A stretch of 64,000 nt of DNA from Schauerella fraxinea (lineage in GTDB: Bacteria > Pseudomonadota > Gammaproteobacteria > Burkholderiales > Burkholderiaceae_B), in NCBI GenBank assembly GCA_030849965.1, contig JAVDKL010000001.1:1346554-1410553 (forward strand), read 5' to 3'. Shown piece after piece: positions 18,584 through 28,442 of this stretch. Position numbers and translations under genes: made by a program. Under the pieces are notes generated by a model, which did not search any database, was not told the DNA's origin, and worked only from the letters and a program-made list of their open reading frames with translations. How positions within the stretch are numbered: position 1 is the first letter of the stretch; each line of letters starts with the position of its first letter.

Positions 18584-21169
18584 ATGCTCGAATCGTATCG
18601 CCAACATGTCGCCGAACGCGCGGCGCAGGGCATCCCCCCGCTGCCCCTCTCCGCCACCCAAACCGCCGATCTGATCGAGCTGTTGAAGGCGCCTCCCGCC
18701 GGCGAAGAGCAAGTTCTGCTCGACTTGATCACGTACCGCGTGCCGGCCGGGGTGGACGATGCCGCCAAGGTCAAAGCCTCTTACCTTGCCGCCATCGCGC
18801 TCGGTAAAGAGAGCTGTCCCTTGATTTCGCGCAGCCGCGCGACCGAACTGCTCGGCACGATGCTGGGCGGCTACAACATCGGCCCGCTGGTCGAACTGCT
18901 GAACGACGCCGAAGTCGGCGGCATCGCCGCCGAAGCGTTGAAGAAAACGCTGTTGATGTTCGACGCCTTCCACGACGTGAAGGAAAAGGCGGATGGCGGC
19001 AACGCCAATGCGCGCAGCGTCATGCAAAGCTGGGCCGACGCCGAGTGGTTCACGAGCCGTCCGGAAGTGCCGGAAAGCCTGACCATCACGGTGTTCAAGG
19101 TCACCGGCGAAACCAACACCGACGATCTGTCGCCCGCCCCCGACGCCTGGAGCCGCCCGGATATTCCGCTGCACGCCCTGGCGATGCTGAAGAATCCGCG
19201 CGACGGCATCACGCCCGAAGAACCCGGCAAGACCGGCCCGATCGCCTTCATCAACGGCTTGAAGGAAAAGGGTCACCTGGTCGCCTACGTCGGCGACGTG
19301 GTGGGAACAGGATCGTCGCGTAAATCGGCCACCAACTCGGTGCTGTGGTTTACCGGTGAAGATATCCCCTTCGTGCCCAACAAGCGCTTCGGCGGCGTCT
19401 GCCTCGGCAGCAAAATCGCCCCGATTTTCTACAACACGATGGAAGATGCCGGCGCCCTGCCGATCGAGCTGGACGTGTCCAACATGAACATGGGCGACGT
19501 GGTCGAGCTGCGCCCCTTCGAAGGCCGTGCGCTGAAAGACGGCCAGGTCATCGCTGAATTCTCGGTCAAGTCCGACGTGCTGTTCGACGAAGTGCGTGCC
19601 GGTGGCCGCATTCCGCTCATCATCGGCCGCGGCCTCACCGGCAAGGCGCGCGAAGCGCTGGGCCTGCCGCCCTCCACGCTGTTCCGCCTGCCGCAAGACC
19701 CGGTCGATACCGGCCGCGGCTACACGCTGGCGCAGAAGATGGTCGGCCGCGCCTGCGGTCTCACCGATGGCAAGGGTATCCGTCCGGGCACGTACTGCGA
19801 ACCGAAGATGACGTCGGTGGGCAGCCAGGACACCACCGGCCCTATGACGCGCGACGAACTGAAAGATCTGGCTTGCCTGGGTTTCTCGGCCGACCTCGTC
19901 ATGCAGTCGTTCTGCCACACCGCCGCTTACCCGAAGCCCGTGGACGTGAAAACGCACCACACCTTGCCGCAATTCATCAGCACTCGCGGCGGCATTTCGC
20001 TGCGCCCCGGCGACGGCGTGATCCACTCGTGGCTCAACCGCATGCTGCTGCCCGATACCGTGGGCACGGGCGGCGATTCGCACACCCGTTTCCCGATCGG
20101 CATTTCGTTCCCGGCCGGTTCCGGCTTGGTGGCTTTCGCTGCCGCCACCGGCGTCATGCCGCTGGACATGCCTGAATCGGTGCTGGTGCGCTTCAAGGGC
20201 AAACTGCAGCCCGGCGTCACGTTGCGCGATCTGGTCAACGCCATTCCGTTGTACGCCATCAAGGCCGGCCTCCTGACCGTGGCCAAGCAGGGCAAGACCA
20301 ACATTTTCTCGGGCCGCGTGCTCGAGATCGAAGGCTTGCCGGATCTGAAGGTCGAGCAGGCCTTCGAACTCTCCGACGCGTCCGCCGAACGTTCGGCCGC
20401 CGGTTGCACGGTGCACCTGAACAAAGAACCGATCATCGAGTACATCAACAGCAACATCGTGATGTTGAAGTGGATGATCGCCAACGGCTATGAAGACGAG
20501 CGCACGCTGGGCCGGCGCATCAAGGCCATGGAAGCCTGGCTGGCCGATCCGCAACTGATGCAACCCGATGCCGATGCCGAATACGCCGCCGTGATCGAGA
20601 TCGATCTGGCCGACGTGCACGAGCCGATCGTCGCCTGCCCCAACGATCCGGATGATGTGAAAACGCTGTCCGAAGTGGCCGGGGCCAAGATCGACGAAGT
20701 GTTCATCGGCAGCTGCATGACCAACATCGGTCACTTCCGTGCCGCCTCCAAGCTGCTCGAAGGCAAGCGCGACATTCCCGTCAAGCTCTGGGTGGCTCCG
20801 CCCACCAAGATGGATGCGCAACAGCTTTCCGAAGAAGGCCACTATGGCGTGCTCGGCGTCGCCGGCGCGCGCATGGAAATGCCGGGCTGCTCGCTGTGCA
20901 TGGGTAACCAGGCTCAGGTGCGCGAAGGCGCAACCGTGATGTCGACCAGCACGCGTAACTTCCCCAACCGTTTGGGCAAGAACACGTTCGTGTACCTGGG
21001 TTCGGCCGAACTCGCCGCCATCTGCTCGCGCCTGGGTCGTATCCCGACGAAGGATGAGTACATGAGCGACGTTAGCGTCATCGCCGAGCACAGCGACAAA
21101 ATCTATCAGTACTTGAACTTCGACAAGATCGCCGACTACAAAGACGTCGCCGACGTCATCGAAGTCTGA
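18584..21169 (+). CDS. acnB: Aconitate hydratase B
   Basis: Isomerises citrate and isocitrate through cis-aconitate; in many proteobacteria it also hydrates 2-methylaconitate. 861 aa, starting [20 protein letters not shown] as in AcnB (HEAT-like domain first, then the swivel and core domains). The [4Fe-4S] ligands are Cys711 (GSCMTNIGH), Cys769 and Cys772 (GCSLCMGN), nearly the same positions as in E. coli AcnB. An in-frame start at 18527 would lie within the promoter. It stands alone with its own operator-like repeat, promoter and terminator. Confidence 0.97.
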   Translation: MLESYRQHVAERAAQGIPPLPLSATQTADLIELLKAPPAGEEQVLLDLITYRVPAGVDDAAKVKASYLAAIALGKESCPLISRSRATELLGTMLGGYNIGPLVELLNDAEVGGIAAEALKKTLLMFDAFHDVKEKADGGNANARSVMQSWADAEWFTSRPEVPESLTITVFKVTGETNTDDLSPAPDAWSRPDIPLHALAMLKNPRDGITPEEPGKTGPIAFINGLKEKGHLVAYVGDVVGTGSSRKSATNSVLWFTGEDIPFVPNKRFGGVCLGSKIAPIFYNTMEDAGALPIELDVSNMNMGDVVELRPFEGRALKDGQVIAEFSVKSDVLFDEVRAGGRIPLIIGRGLTGKAREALGLPPSTLFRLPQDPVDTGRGYTLAQKMVGRACGLTDGKGIRPGTYCEPKMTSVGSQDTTGPMTRDELKDLACLGFSADLVMQSFCHTAAYPKPVDVKTHHTLPQFISTRGGISLRPGDGVIHSWLNRMLLPDTVGTGGDSHTRFPIGISFPAGSGLVAFAAATGVMPLDMPESVLVRFKGKLQPGVTLRDLVNAIPLYAIKAGLLTVAKQGKTNIFSGRVLEIEGLPDLKVEQAFELSDASAERSAAGCTVHLNKEPIIEYINSNIVMLKWMIANGYEDERTLGRRIKAMEAWLADPQLMQPDADAEYAAVIEIDLADVHEPIVACPNDPDDVKTLSEVAGAKIDEVFIGSCMTNIGHFRAASKLLEGKRDIPVKLWVAPPTKMDAQQLSEEGHYGVLGVAGARMEMPGCSLCMGNQAQVREGATVMSTSTRNFPNRLGKNTFVYLGSAELAAICSRLGRIPTKDEYMSDVSVIAEHSDKIYQYLNFDKIADYKDVADVIEV

Positions 21170-21221
21170 TCGGTCTGTTCAACGTATCGGTCCGCGCGCA
21201 TCGCGCAGCGGATCGATAACG

Positions 21222-21259
21222 AAAACGCCACGATGTATGTGCATCGTGGCGTTTTTTTT
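21222..21259 (+). terminator. Intrinsic terminator of acnB
   Basis: A 13-bp stem aaacgccacgatg / catcgtggcgttt with a short loop, followed by a run of eight T. Confidence 0.93.
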
Positions 21260-21316
21260 GGTGCGGGCTGCGGCCGATCGTGCGGCGTTACCGGCGAAAT
21301 CGCCGTCGCAGGGCAA

Positions 21317-21352
21317 AGAAAAACGGCCGGCGTTTTTTACGCCGGCCGTTCT
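21317..21352 (-). terminator. Intrinsic terminator of the PhoX-like gene
   Basis: Stem aacggccggcg / cgccggccgtt with loop tttttta. Read on the minus strand the stem is followed by a T-run, placing it about 40 nt after the phosphatase stop. Confidence 0.88.
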
Positions 21353-21387
21353 TATCGATACCGCTTGCGCGCTTTCGCGCTGGCGCG

Positions 21388-23403
21388 TTAAGCGACCGTC
21401 GTCTTCTTTTCCAGACTCACTGCCGTCAGGTAGCCCACCGCTGCGCCGAAGCCGTCCTTGTAGTTGGCCTTGATCAGCGGATCGAGCACCGGCTTGACCA
21501 CGTTGTGGATTGCGCCCCAGTCGCCTGCGTGCTGGAAGTTGGCCGTGATGTACGTCCAGCCGTTGATCTCGTCCACCGCCTGCAGGCCAGTGGCTTCCGC
21601 GCCTGCCGGCGTGGACAGGATGCGCGACAACGCTTTCGTGTCGACGTTATAGGCCCACAGGAAGTTGTTGACGTGGTTGCCGCTGTCCTCGCCGATGAAC
21701 AAGGTGCGCAGCTTTTCCGAGAACTTGATGTTGTCGGGGCTGGCGATGTTGTCCGGATTGGCCGTATTGCCCAACGCGTCCGCGGCGATGTCTTCACCCA
21801 GCAACAGCATCTTGGACGACGTCGGCACCCATTCGCTGCCGATGGCGCCGCCCTTGGTGTCGACCTGACTGCCGGCCAACGTGTGGGCCAGAATGCCACC
21901 CGCCTTGACCACCTTGGGCAAGGCGATATTGGCCGACTCGCGCCAGGTCTTGTCGCCCTGAATCATCGACGCCTGGATATTGGCCAGCGCCGAGTAGGCA
22001 ATTTTGTCCTTGGCGTTGACGGTGGTGCCTTCCATCTTGGTGAATGCCATGCTCGCGCCCAGCAAGTCAGCGTAGCGATGGGTTTCCAGGAAGGCGGCAG
22101 CTTGCTCCATGCCCGGCACCAGCTTGACCCAATTGGCCACGCCATCGGAAAACACCTTGGTAAACGTGGCGTCGACGGGATCGACCACGCGCACATCCAT
22201 GATGTCGCTGGTGACGAGCCGATCGGCCAGCGCTTCGATCTCTGCGCTGGTGGCGTGACCCATCTTGATCCACTGCATGCTGGCGCCCGCCGCGTTGACG
22301 TCGAGCGACAGGCCCGGTGCATAGCGCGCCACGTACAGATGGCCGGAAGAAAGATCCTTCGGACGGTCGGCGACGAACATGAACAGACCACCGTTGGTGT
22401 AATCGTCGCCCATCAACACTGTTTGATTATCAGGCATCACTTCGACCAGCTCGTGTGAGATGCGGCCCATGCAATAGTGCTTCACGACCTTACCGGTGCC
22501 GTCAGGCTGCACCGTGATTTCGGGCATGTGGCCGTAGTGATACGGTTTGGCGACAGCGGGGTCGTTGTACACGCGCTGGCTGAAGGCGGCAAAGCTCTTC
22601 TTCACGCTCAGGGCGGCAGCATCGGTGCGCGTGGTGCTGGTGATGGCGGCGGCGTCGGGCTCGTACTCTTCGCTGGACAGATGCGTATTCCACGGCGACA
22701 AGCTGGCGCCGCAGGTGATCCACAATCCATGCACGGAAGACGTATCGACGTTGTGATATTTCACCAGCGTCAGATTGCCCGTGGCTTGATCCTGATCGAG
22801 CGTGAGCACGCCGATCGGTGACGGCAGTTGACCGTAAGTGCTGTTGCCGGCCAGATCGTGATCGTTATATTCGAACTGGACCACGACGAATACCGGCTTG
22901 CCCGTGATGCCCGGTACGTTGGCATTTTCCAGCGCGAGCATCGACATGCCATCCGGGCAATTCGAAAAGAATTGACGTTCCGAGCCCGGCACCGACGTGT
23001 CGATAATCGGCTTGTTATTGATGTCGTAATAACCGCCCGACAACATCGTGCCGCCGTTGCCGTCCGGCACCAGATCGCCGGTAATGAAAAACGGTTTGTA
23101 GGCGAGCGTCATCGTCTCTTTGCTGCCATCGCTGAACGTGAGTTCCATCGCCGATTCGACCAAGGTGGTCGCCATCTTTGCGGGTTCGCTCAGATTGGGC
23201 GCGGCCATGGACGTGAATGCAGCCGAGGTGAAGGTGACGACCGGCGGCGGGGTAACAGGCGTGCCGGTGTCCTCGTCGTCGTCGTCATCCCCGCCACAGG
23301 CGGTGAGCAGACCGAGCGAGCCGAAGCTGGCCAGCGGCAACATAGGGGCGCCGCTGAGCATCTTGAGCAAGCGACGACGAGATTGGTTATTCACTTCCGA
23401 CAT
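21388..23403 (-). CDS. PhoX-like (DUF839) putative alkaline phosphatase, Tat-exported lipoprotein
   Basis: 671 aa. The N-terminus has a twin-arginine signal (RRRLLKML), a hydrophobic core and a lipobox-like LLTAC (Cys36), followed by an Asp-rich linker. The rest matches the DUF839/PhoX beta-propeller family, with acidic residues such as GEDSGNHVNNFLW that could bind the Ca/Fe cofactor, plus EYEPDAAA and GEDIAADALG. The family includes phosphate-starvation-induced phosphomonoesterases; many members are untested. ATG at 23403 has GGAG nine bases upstream. No convincing PHO box was seen. Either outer-membrane anchored or released to the periplasm. Confidence 0.85.
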   Translation of the reverse strand: MSEVNNQSRRRLLKMLSGAPMLPLASFGSLGLLTACGGDDDDDEDTGTPVTPPPVVTFTSAAFTSMAAPNLSEPAKMATTLVESAMELTFSDGSKETMTLAYKPFFITGDLVPDGNGGTMLSGGYYDINNKPIIDTSVPGSERQFFSNCPDGMSMLALENANVPGITGKPVFVVVQFEYNDHDLAGNSTYGQLPSPIGVLTLDQDQATGNLTLVKYHNVDTSSVHGLWITCGASLSPWNTHLSSEEYEPDAAAITSTTRTDAAALSVKKSFAAFSQRVYNDPAVAKPYHYGHMPEITVQPDGTGKVVKHYCMGRISHELVEVMPDNQTVLMGDDYTNGGLFMFVADRPKDLSSGHLYVARYAPGLSLDVNAAGASMQWIKMGHATSAEIEALADRLVTSDIMDVRVVDPVDATFTKVFSDGVANWVKLVPGMEQAAAFLETHRYADLLGASMAFTKMEGTTVNAKDKIAYSALANIQASMIQGDKTWRESANIALPKVVKAGGILAHTLAGSQVDTKGGAIGSEWVPTSSKMLLLGEDIAADALGNTANPDNIASPDNIKFSEKLRTLFIGEDSGNHVNNFLWAYNVDTKALSRILSTPAGAEATGLQAVDEINGWTYITANFQHAGDWGAIHNVVKPVLDPLIKANYKDGFGAAVGYLTAVSLEKKTTVA

Positions 23404-23707
23404 TTTCTAGGACTCCAAAATTGAATCGAGGCGAAGCGAATCCTATTAGTCGACTGTGACAGTTTGAATGTTGAGAAACGTTCAGCGACGCGCCAGCAAC
23501 AGATGTCGGTCCACATGCAAAACTGCACCTGGTTTCATTAGATTGTCATGGTGTTATGCCGCGTCAGCAGCGCTGCGCGCTATTCGGTCTTTCTTACGAG
23601 TGCGCGATATGCGCAGTCTGTGCTATACACCCCCAAGGTGCCGCCGCTGTACACGCCCACAATGACGTGTTGGTGAATGGCCCCGCCGCCCCCTGGAGAA
23701 ACTCCCC
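23404..23707. other. Divergent intergenic region without recognised gene
   Basis: About 300 bp between the PhoX-like gene and the GNAT gene, presumably containing both promoters. I see one ACTGTCACAG word but no paired PHO-box repeats, no tRNA-like cloverleaf and no coding frame with family features. Confidence 0.4.
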
Positions 23708-24193
23708 ATGCCTGTTCGTACCGAAATTGCCGTTCGCCCTTATGACGACAAGGATGGTCCGCGGCTTCTCGAGATCTTTCACGACGCCGTCCACCGCGGC
23801 GCCGCAGGCGATTACTCTGAAGAGCAGCGGCGCGCATGGGCACCCGAAAACATGGATCTCGCCGCCTTCACCGCCGCGCTCACCACCCAGCAAACGTGGG
23901 TCGCCGAGATCGACGGCACGGTGGTCGGCTTTTCGGATCTGGCGCCCAACGGCTACGTGAATATGATGTTTGCCCATCCCGACTACCAGGGCCAGGGCAT
24001 CGCCACCACACTGCTGTCTCAAGTCGAACACGCCGCCACCACGCAGGGCATGCAGCGCCTGATCACCGAGGCGAGTGTGACCGCGCGGCCGTTTTTCGAA
24101 AAGCGCGGCTTCATGCTTACCGCCGAGCAATGGGTACCGCTACGCGGCCAGACGCTCACCAATTTCCTGATGGAAAAGTGGTTGACGCGATAA
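23708..24193 (+). CDS. GNAT family N-acetyltransferase
   Basis: A 161-aa protein. Beta4-alpha3 with the acetyl-CoA pyrophosphate loop is VNMMFAHPDYQGQGIATTLL (Q/RxxGxG/A motif as QGQGIA), followed by the family's ARPFFEKRGF motif. It begins IAVRPYDDKDGPRLLEIFHDAVH, typical of the YafP/ElaA-like group acting on small molecules or proteins. GGAG lies nine bases before ATG. Substrate unknown. Confidence 0.88.
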   Translation: MPVRTEIAVRPYDDKDGPRLLEIFHDAVHRGAAGDYSEEQRRAWAPENMDLAAFTAALTTQQTWVAEIDGTVVGFSDLAPNGYVNMMFAHPDYQGQGIATTLLSQVEHAATTQGMQRLITEASVTARPFFEKRGFMLTAEQWVPLRGQTLTNFLMEKWLTR

Positions 24194-24414
24194 CGCCTGA
24201 TAGACGCCTGCGCCTGCGCCACAGCAGGTGAGCGTCGGCGAGCGCCAGTCGCTGCGGGCGTCACCCAAGGCCGGCGATAGCTCTGCAACCAATCGCGTCG
24301 TACGTCAATCGGTGGTTGCGAGCAACCTCCCCTTGAGCGAGTAAAAATCCAACACATCGGAACCGCAGTATTGCGCGAGGCCGCATTCTCATTGCCTGTC
24401 GACATTTGCAAGTG

Positions 24415-24433
24415 GATAATACAAACCATTCTT
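24415..24433 (+). promoter_or_regulatory. Possible Fur box upstream of the siderophore receptor
   Basis: GATAATACAAACCATTCTT resembles the 19-bp Fur consensus at roughly 12-13 positions and ends 33 nt before the receptor start codon. Expected for an iron-uptake gene, but the match is partial. Confidence 0.45.
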
Positions 24434-24466
24434 ATTTGCGTTGAATGATTTTATCCAAGGCGCTCC

Positions 24467-26683
24467 ATGTCGATTTCTCGTCAATCAGCCATCCCCGTCT
24501 CCTCCCCCTCAAGCCGCTTGAAACCGCTGCCACTGGCCGTACATCTGGCGCTCACCTCAGCGCTGCTTGCCGCCGCCATCGTGCCCTCGATGGCGTGGTC
24601 GCAAACCGTTCAAAGCCCCGTTACAACGCTCGAAGCCACCACCGTAACGGGCGAGGCAAGCATTGCCACCCCGTCGGCCGCGCCGTATGCCGGCGGCCAA
24701 GTGGCCCGAGGCGGCCAATTGGGTGTGCTGGGCAACATCGACAACATGGATGCACCATTCGTGGTGACCAGCTTCACGTCGAAATTGATCGAAGACCAGC
24801 AAGCGCGCACGCTGGGCGATGTGGTCAAGAACGACCCGTCGATTCAGGTCGGCAACGGTTTTGGCAACTCGGCGGAAACGTTCTCCATTCGCGGCTTCGC
24901 GCTCAATAACGACGACCTGTCCTTCAACGGTTTGTACGGCATCCTACCCCGCCAGGTACTGCCGACCCAAATGATCGAACGGGTTGAAGTCTTCAAAGGC
25001 GCAAATGCCTTTTTGAATGGCGCCGCGCCTGGCGGATCGGGTCTCGGTGGCTCGATCAACATCCAGCCGAAGCGTGCCGGCGAAGATCCCCTCACGCGCG
25101 CCACGATCGATTACACCAGCGACTCACAAGTGGGCGGCGGTGTGGATATCGGCAGGCGTTGGGGCACCGACAACAAGTTCGGCATCCGCGTCAATGCTGC
25201 GCACCGCGATGGCGAAACGTCGGTCGACGATGAGAATCAACGCCTGACGGTGGGCACGGTGGGACTGGACTTTCGCGGCGAACAACTGCGCGTGTCGTTG
25301 GATGCCGGTTATCAGAAATATCGCTATTCGCAGCCGCGCCCCACCATCAGCGTGATCGGCACCGACGTGCCCTCGGCGCCGTCGACTCGAACGAATTACG
25401 GCCAACCGTGGACGTTCTCGGAATTGGAAAGTACGTTTGGCGTCGTTCGCGCCGAATACGACTTTAATAACAACTGGATGGGCTATGCGGCCGCTGGCTT
25501 AAGTCATGACCACGAATCGGGTGACTACGGCACACCCAACGTCAATGGAAGCGGCATCGGTACCGTGAGCCGACTCACCGTACCCTATGAGCGCGACTCG
25601 GCCACAGGCGAAGTCGGATTACGCGGCCAGTTTCGTATTGGTGCGATAGGTCATCGAGTAAACGCCGCCGTATCGGCTTCGCGCATCAAACAGGCCACGG
25701 CCTACGAGTTTGCCACTGGGGGCGCTGTCGACATCAACAATCCGAGCTACATCCCGCGTCCCGTTGCTTTGTTCCCTGCTCAAGGCAATCTCAGCGATCC
25801 CGGCGTAACCGATCGACGTCGCCTGTATAGCTTCGCGCTTTCCGACACGCTGTCTTTCCTGGACGATCGCGTGCTCTTCACCGCAGGCGTGCGTCGCCAG
25901 ACACTCAAACAAGACGCCTTCGGCTATGACGGCGTGCAAACCGCAGCCTACAACGACTCGGTGTGGACCCCGGTTTTCGGCGTCGTCGTCAAACCGCTGG
26001 ATTACATGTCGCTGTATGCCAACCATATCGAAGGCTTAACGGCAGGCGACAGCGCGCCCACCGAGGCCGTCAACGTGGGTACGACGCTCGCCCCCTACCG
26101 CACGAAGCAAACCGAAGTGGGCCTGAAGCTGGACTTCGGCACCGTGGGCGGCAATGTGGGCGTGTTCCAGATCGAGAAACCCGAGGCGTACACAGACGCC
26201 GTCACACGTGTGTTCGGTCGCGCCGGCGAGCAACGCAATCGCGGCATCGAACTCAACGTGTATGGCGAAGCCACGCGCGGCTTACGCTTGCTGGGTGGGA
26301 TCACGTTGATGGATCCGGAACTGCGCGACACAGAAGTCGCCTCGCAGAACGGCAATGACGCCATCGGCGTGCCGCGCTATCAAGCCGTCATGGGCGCGGA
26401 GTGGGACGTGCCTTACGTCAATGGCCTGACACTGCAAGCCTACGCCCAGCGCCGCGGCTCGCAGTACATCAATGCCGATAACTCGGCCAAGATCCCTGCG
26501 TGGAATCGCTTCGATTTAGGTGCGCGGTATGCCACGAAGATCGACAATCGCAATGTGGTGTGGCGCGCCGGCGTCGACAACGTGACGGACAAACAGTATT
26601 GGTCGACGGTAGGTAATGACTTCGGCCAGATCACACAGGGCCGCGGCCGCATCTACAAGCTGTCGATGTCGGTCGACTTCTGA
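24467..26683 (+). CDS. TonB-dependent siderophore receptor
   Basis: 738 aa outer-membrane receptor. A signal peptide (SALLAAAIVPSMAWSQ) is followed by a TonB-box-like segment (TTLEATTVTG), a plug domain with RTLGDVVKNDPSIQVGNGFG, SIRGFALNNDD, IERVEVFKGANAFLNGAAPG and GGSINIQPKRA, then a 22-strand barrel ending in Phe (LSMSVDF). The plug resembles hydroxamate/catecholate siderophore receptors of the FhuA-FoxA-BfrI type; the ligand cannot be told. A partial Fur box lies upstream and a terminator downstream. No siderophore biosynthesis gene is adjacent. Confidence 0.92.
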   Translation: MSISRQSAIPVSSPSSRLKPLPLAVHLALTSALLAAAIVPSMAWSQTVQSPVTTLEATTVTGEASIATPSAAPYAGGQVARGGQLGVLGNIDNMDAPFVVTSFTSKLIEDQQARTLGDVVKNDPSIQVGNGFGNSAETFSIRGFALNNDDLSFNGLYGILPRQVLPTQMIERVEVFKGANAFLNGAAPGGSGLGGSINIQPKRAGEDPLTRATIDYTSDSQVGGGVDIGRRWGTDNKFGIRVNAAHRDGETSVDDENQRLTVGTVGLDFRGEQLRVSLDAGYQKYRYSQPRPTISVIGTDVPSAPSTRTNYGQPWTFSELESTFGVVRAEYDFNNNWMGYAAAGLSHDHESGDYGTPNVNGSGIGTVSRLTVPYERDSATGEVGLRGQFRIGAIGHRVNAAVSASRIKQATAYEFATGGAVDINNPSYIPRPVALFPAQGNLSDPGVTDRRRLYSFALSDTLSFLDDRVLFTAGVRRQTLKQDAFGYDGVQTAAYNDSVWTPVFGVVVKPLDYMSLYANHIEGLTAGDSAPTEAVNVGTTLAPYRTKQTEVGLKLDFGTVGGNVGVFQIEKPEAYTDAVTRVFGRAGEQRNRGIELNVYGEATRGLRLLGGITLMDPELRDTEVASQNGNDAIGVPRYQAVMGAEWDVPYVNGLTLQAYAQRRGSQYINADNSAKIPAWNRFDLGARYATKIDNRNVVWRAGVDNVTDKQYWSTVGNDFGQITQGRGRIYKLSMSVDF

Positions 26684-26741
26684 CGTCACCCGTGCGTTTG
26701 CTTGCATCGCGGTCGGTGTCGGCGCGGTTGGCATCGCAGCA

Positions 26742-26788
26742 ATGCTGACGTCGCTCGATGCTGGCGTCGCTCAATGCTGACGCGCCCG
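26742..26788. repeat. 16-nt tandem repeat, 3 copies
   Basis: Units atgctgacgtcgctcg, atgctggcgtcgctca and atgctgacgcgcccg follow each other downstream of the TonB receptor gene. Flanking gcatcgc words are further decayed copies. Confidence 0.6.
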
Positions 26789-26838
26789 ATGCCGCACCAA
26801 CAATATCAATGGGCGCGATTACGCACCAGCATGACGCC

Positions 26839-26865
26839 CAACGCCCCACATCGGGGCGTTTTTAT
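26839..26865 (+). terminator. Intrinsic terminator downstream of the siderophore receptor
   Basis: Stem aacgcccc / ggggcgtt with loop acatc, followed by ttttta. It lies ~155 nt after the receptor stop and before the Bug receptor. Confidence 0.85.
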
Positions 26866-26978
26866 TGGACGATGACAGCCAACCGTAAGCAATACCAAGT
26901 GTAAAAACTGGCATCGATATTGCATGTGTATTCGCTCCACGCGCCTGCCGCGCGATTTTTCTGGACCCCGAATACGTC

Positions 26979-27983
26979 ATGACGCTGCACCCCGCTTCAC
27001 TTTCCTTCCGTTTCCTCGCCCGCACTGCCATTGCAGCAGGATTGCTTGCCGCGGCCCTGGCCGTTTCTCCCTCCGCGCATGCGGCCTACCCCGAGCGCCC
27101 GATTCAGGTCATCATTTCGTTCCCGCCCGCGGGCGCGACCGACGTGATGGCACGCGCCGTCAGCCAGCAATTGGCAGCCGAGCTCGGCCAATCGGTCGTG
27201 GTCGAAAATCGTCCCGGTGCCGGCGGCATGATCGGCATCACTGCCGCCGCGCGCGCGCCCGCCGATGGCTACACGCTCTACCTGGCTGCGGTCACCAATC
27301 AGGCGATCGCTGAGGCGCTGTATTCGAACAAGCAAGCCACGCTCGAAGGCGACTTCGTGCCGGTGGCCGGCGTCGGTTATGCGCCGCATGCGCTCGTCGT
27401 ACCCGCCTCGTCGACGGCCACCGATGTGAAAAGCCTGATCGCGATGTTGAAAGCCTCACCTGGCAAATACAACTTCGCCTCGCAGGGCACCGGCACGTTG
27501 TCGCATCTGGAGTCGGAACTCTTTGTGTCCAAAGCCGGCGTGCAAGCCGAACACATTCCCTACAAAGGCAGCTCGCAAGCCTTGCCCGAACTGGCCAACG
27601 GCACATCGGCCTTGATGTTCGACAGCATTACGGGATCGCTGCCGCTGGTGCAAGGCGGCAAGCTCAGGATGCTGGCTGTCGCATCCAGTAAGCGCGTGTC
27701 GTCACTGCCCAATGTGCCTACTGTGACGGAGGCCGGCCTGCCAGGCTTCGAGGCCGACAACCTCTTCGGTTTCGTCGCCCCCAAAGGCACGCCGCCTGCC
27801 GCGATCGCCACGCTGCAAAAAGCGCTTGAGAAGGTGCTGGCGTCGCGTGCGCTGATCGAGAAAGTGGCGGCGCAAGGGTCGGACTTGGTTTATATCGGCC
27901 CGGAAAAATTCAAAACCGACATTGCAGGCGAGATCGCCACGTGGGGCGGTGTGGTCAAAAACGCCGGCATCACGCCGCAATAA
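26979..27983 (+). CDS. Bug-family periplasmic solute receptor (tripartite tricarboxylate transporter type)
   Basis: 334 aa with a Sec signal (AAGLLAAALAVSPSAHA-A). The mature protein starts YPERPIQVIISFPPAGATDV, the hallmark of Bug/TctC receptors, and carries VVENRPGAGGMIG (carboxylate-binding loop), NFASQGTGTLSHLESELF and GFVAPKGTPPAA. These periplasmic proteins bind carboxylates or aromatic acids and are strongly amplified in Bordetella and its relatives. No TctA/TctB membrane genes are adjacent, so this is an orphan receptor. A hairpin with T's follows. Confidence 0.93.
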   Translation: MTLHPASLSFRFLARTAIAAGLLAAALAVSPSAHAAYPERPIQVIISFPPAGATDVMARAVSQQLAAELGQSVVVENRPGAGGMIGITAAARAPADGYTLYLAAVTNQAIAEALYSNKQATLEGDFVPVAGVGYAPHALVVPASSTATDVKSLIAMLKASPGKYNFASQGTGTLSHLESELFVSKAGVQAEHIPYKGSSQALPELANGTSALMFDSITGSLPLVQGGKLRMLAVASSKRVSSLPNVPTVTEAGLPGFEADNLFGFVAPKGTPPAAIATLQKALEKVLASRALIEKVAAQGSDLVYIGPEKFKTDIAGEIATWGGVVKNAGITPQ

Positions 27984-28066
27984 CGCCCTCGCTTCAAAAA
28001 ACCGGTCCTGCATCACATGTGCATGACCCACACCGTTTAACGGCAGCGCTGAACAATGTGCTCGCC

Positions 28067-28115
28067 ACACACCCCAATAGCAGAACGTCGTTCACGCTTT
28101 GGGGTGTTCTTGTCT
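28067..28115 (+). terminator. Probable terminator of the Bug receptor gene
   Basis: A 9-bp stem acaccccaa / ttggggtgt encloses a smaller gaac/gttc hairpin and is followed by tcttgtct. A similar caccccaaa / tttggggtg hairpin occurs at 39259-39296. Confidence 0.6.
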
Positions 28116-28135
28116 CTGGGGCATCGCAATCCACC

Positions 28136-28268
28136 GATTCTTGTGTGATCGGAATCCAAATCGATTCTTGTGCGTTCGGAGTCAACACGGAATCTTGTGC
28201 GTTCAGAATCGCCCCTTATTACCCTGCCATCAGAATCGGCACCTATTCACTTGGCATCCGGTCACCCC
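28136..28268. repeat. 27-nt degenerate tandem repeat, about 5 copies
   Basis: Units start at 28136, 28163, 28190, 28217 and 28244. The first three share gattcttgtgcgttcgg-like cores; the last two are more diverged. The period equals nine codons, and one frame reads as nonapeptides (DSCVIGIQI, DSCAFGVNT, ESCAFRIAP), but no ribosome site or family supports translation. Confidence 0.7.
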
Positions 28269-28442
28269 ATGAACGCGCAAAGCGTGGCACCGCGACCGTG
28301 CTCACCTGCGTCGCCCCCATATCGCCCTAACCCCTGCATTCGTCCTGCGGTCGTCACGAAAAGCGTGCATCATTCTTGCTGAATGAGTGCCAGCGCTGTC
28401 CCGCATCAGACCGCCCGGCTGGCAACCTTGACCGACCCACAA

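Larger units (their letters stand above)
27984..28442. other. Long intergenic region containing a hairpin and a 27-nt repeat array
   Basis: About 460 bp between the Bug receptor and the acnA operator. It contains the 28067-28115 hairpin and the 28136-28268 repeats, then a GC-mixed stretch (28270-28440) in which I see nothing. An open frame crosses it (27941-28330), but it starts inside the Bug gene and has no ribosome site. Confidence 0.5.

Noticed and set aside
18572-21091. Minus-strand frame of ~839 codons opposite acnB
   Set aside because: An antisense shadow caused by codon bias; the plus-strand acnB carries all motifs.
23440-23480. Possible PHO box upstream of the PhoX-like gene
   Set aside because: Only one ACTGTCACAG-like half is present; the required second repeat at 11-bp spacing is missing.
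27941-28330. Open frame (129 codons) spanning the 27-nt repeats, with nonapeptide repeats
   Set aside because: It starts inside the Bug receptor gene in another frame, has no ribosome site and no family resemblance; kept only as a DNA repeat.
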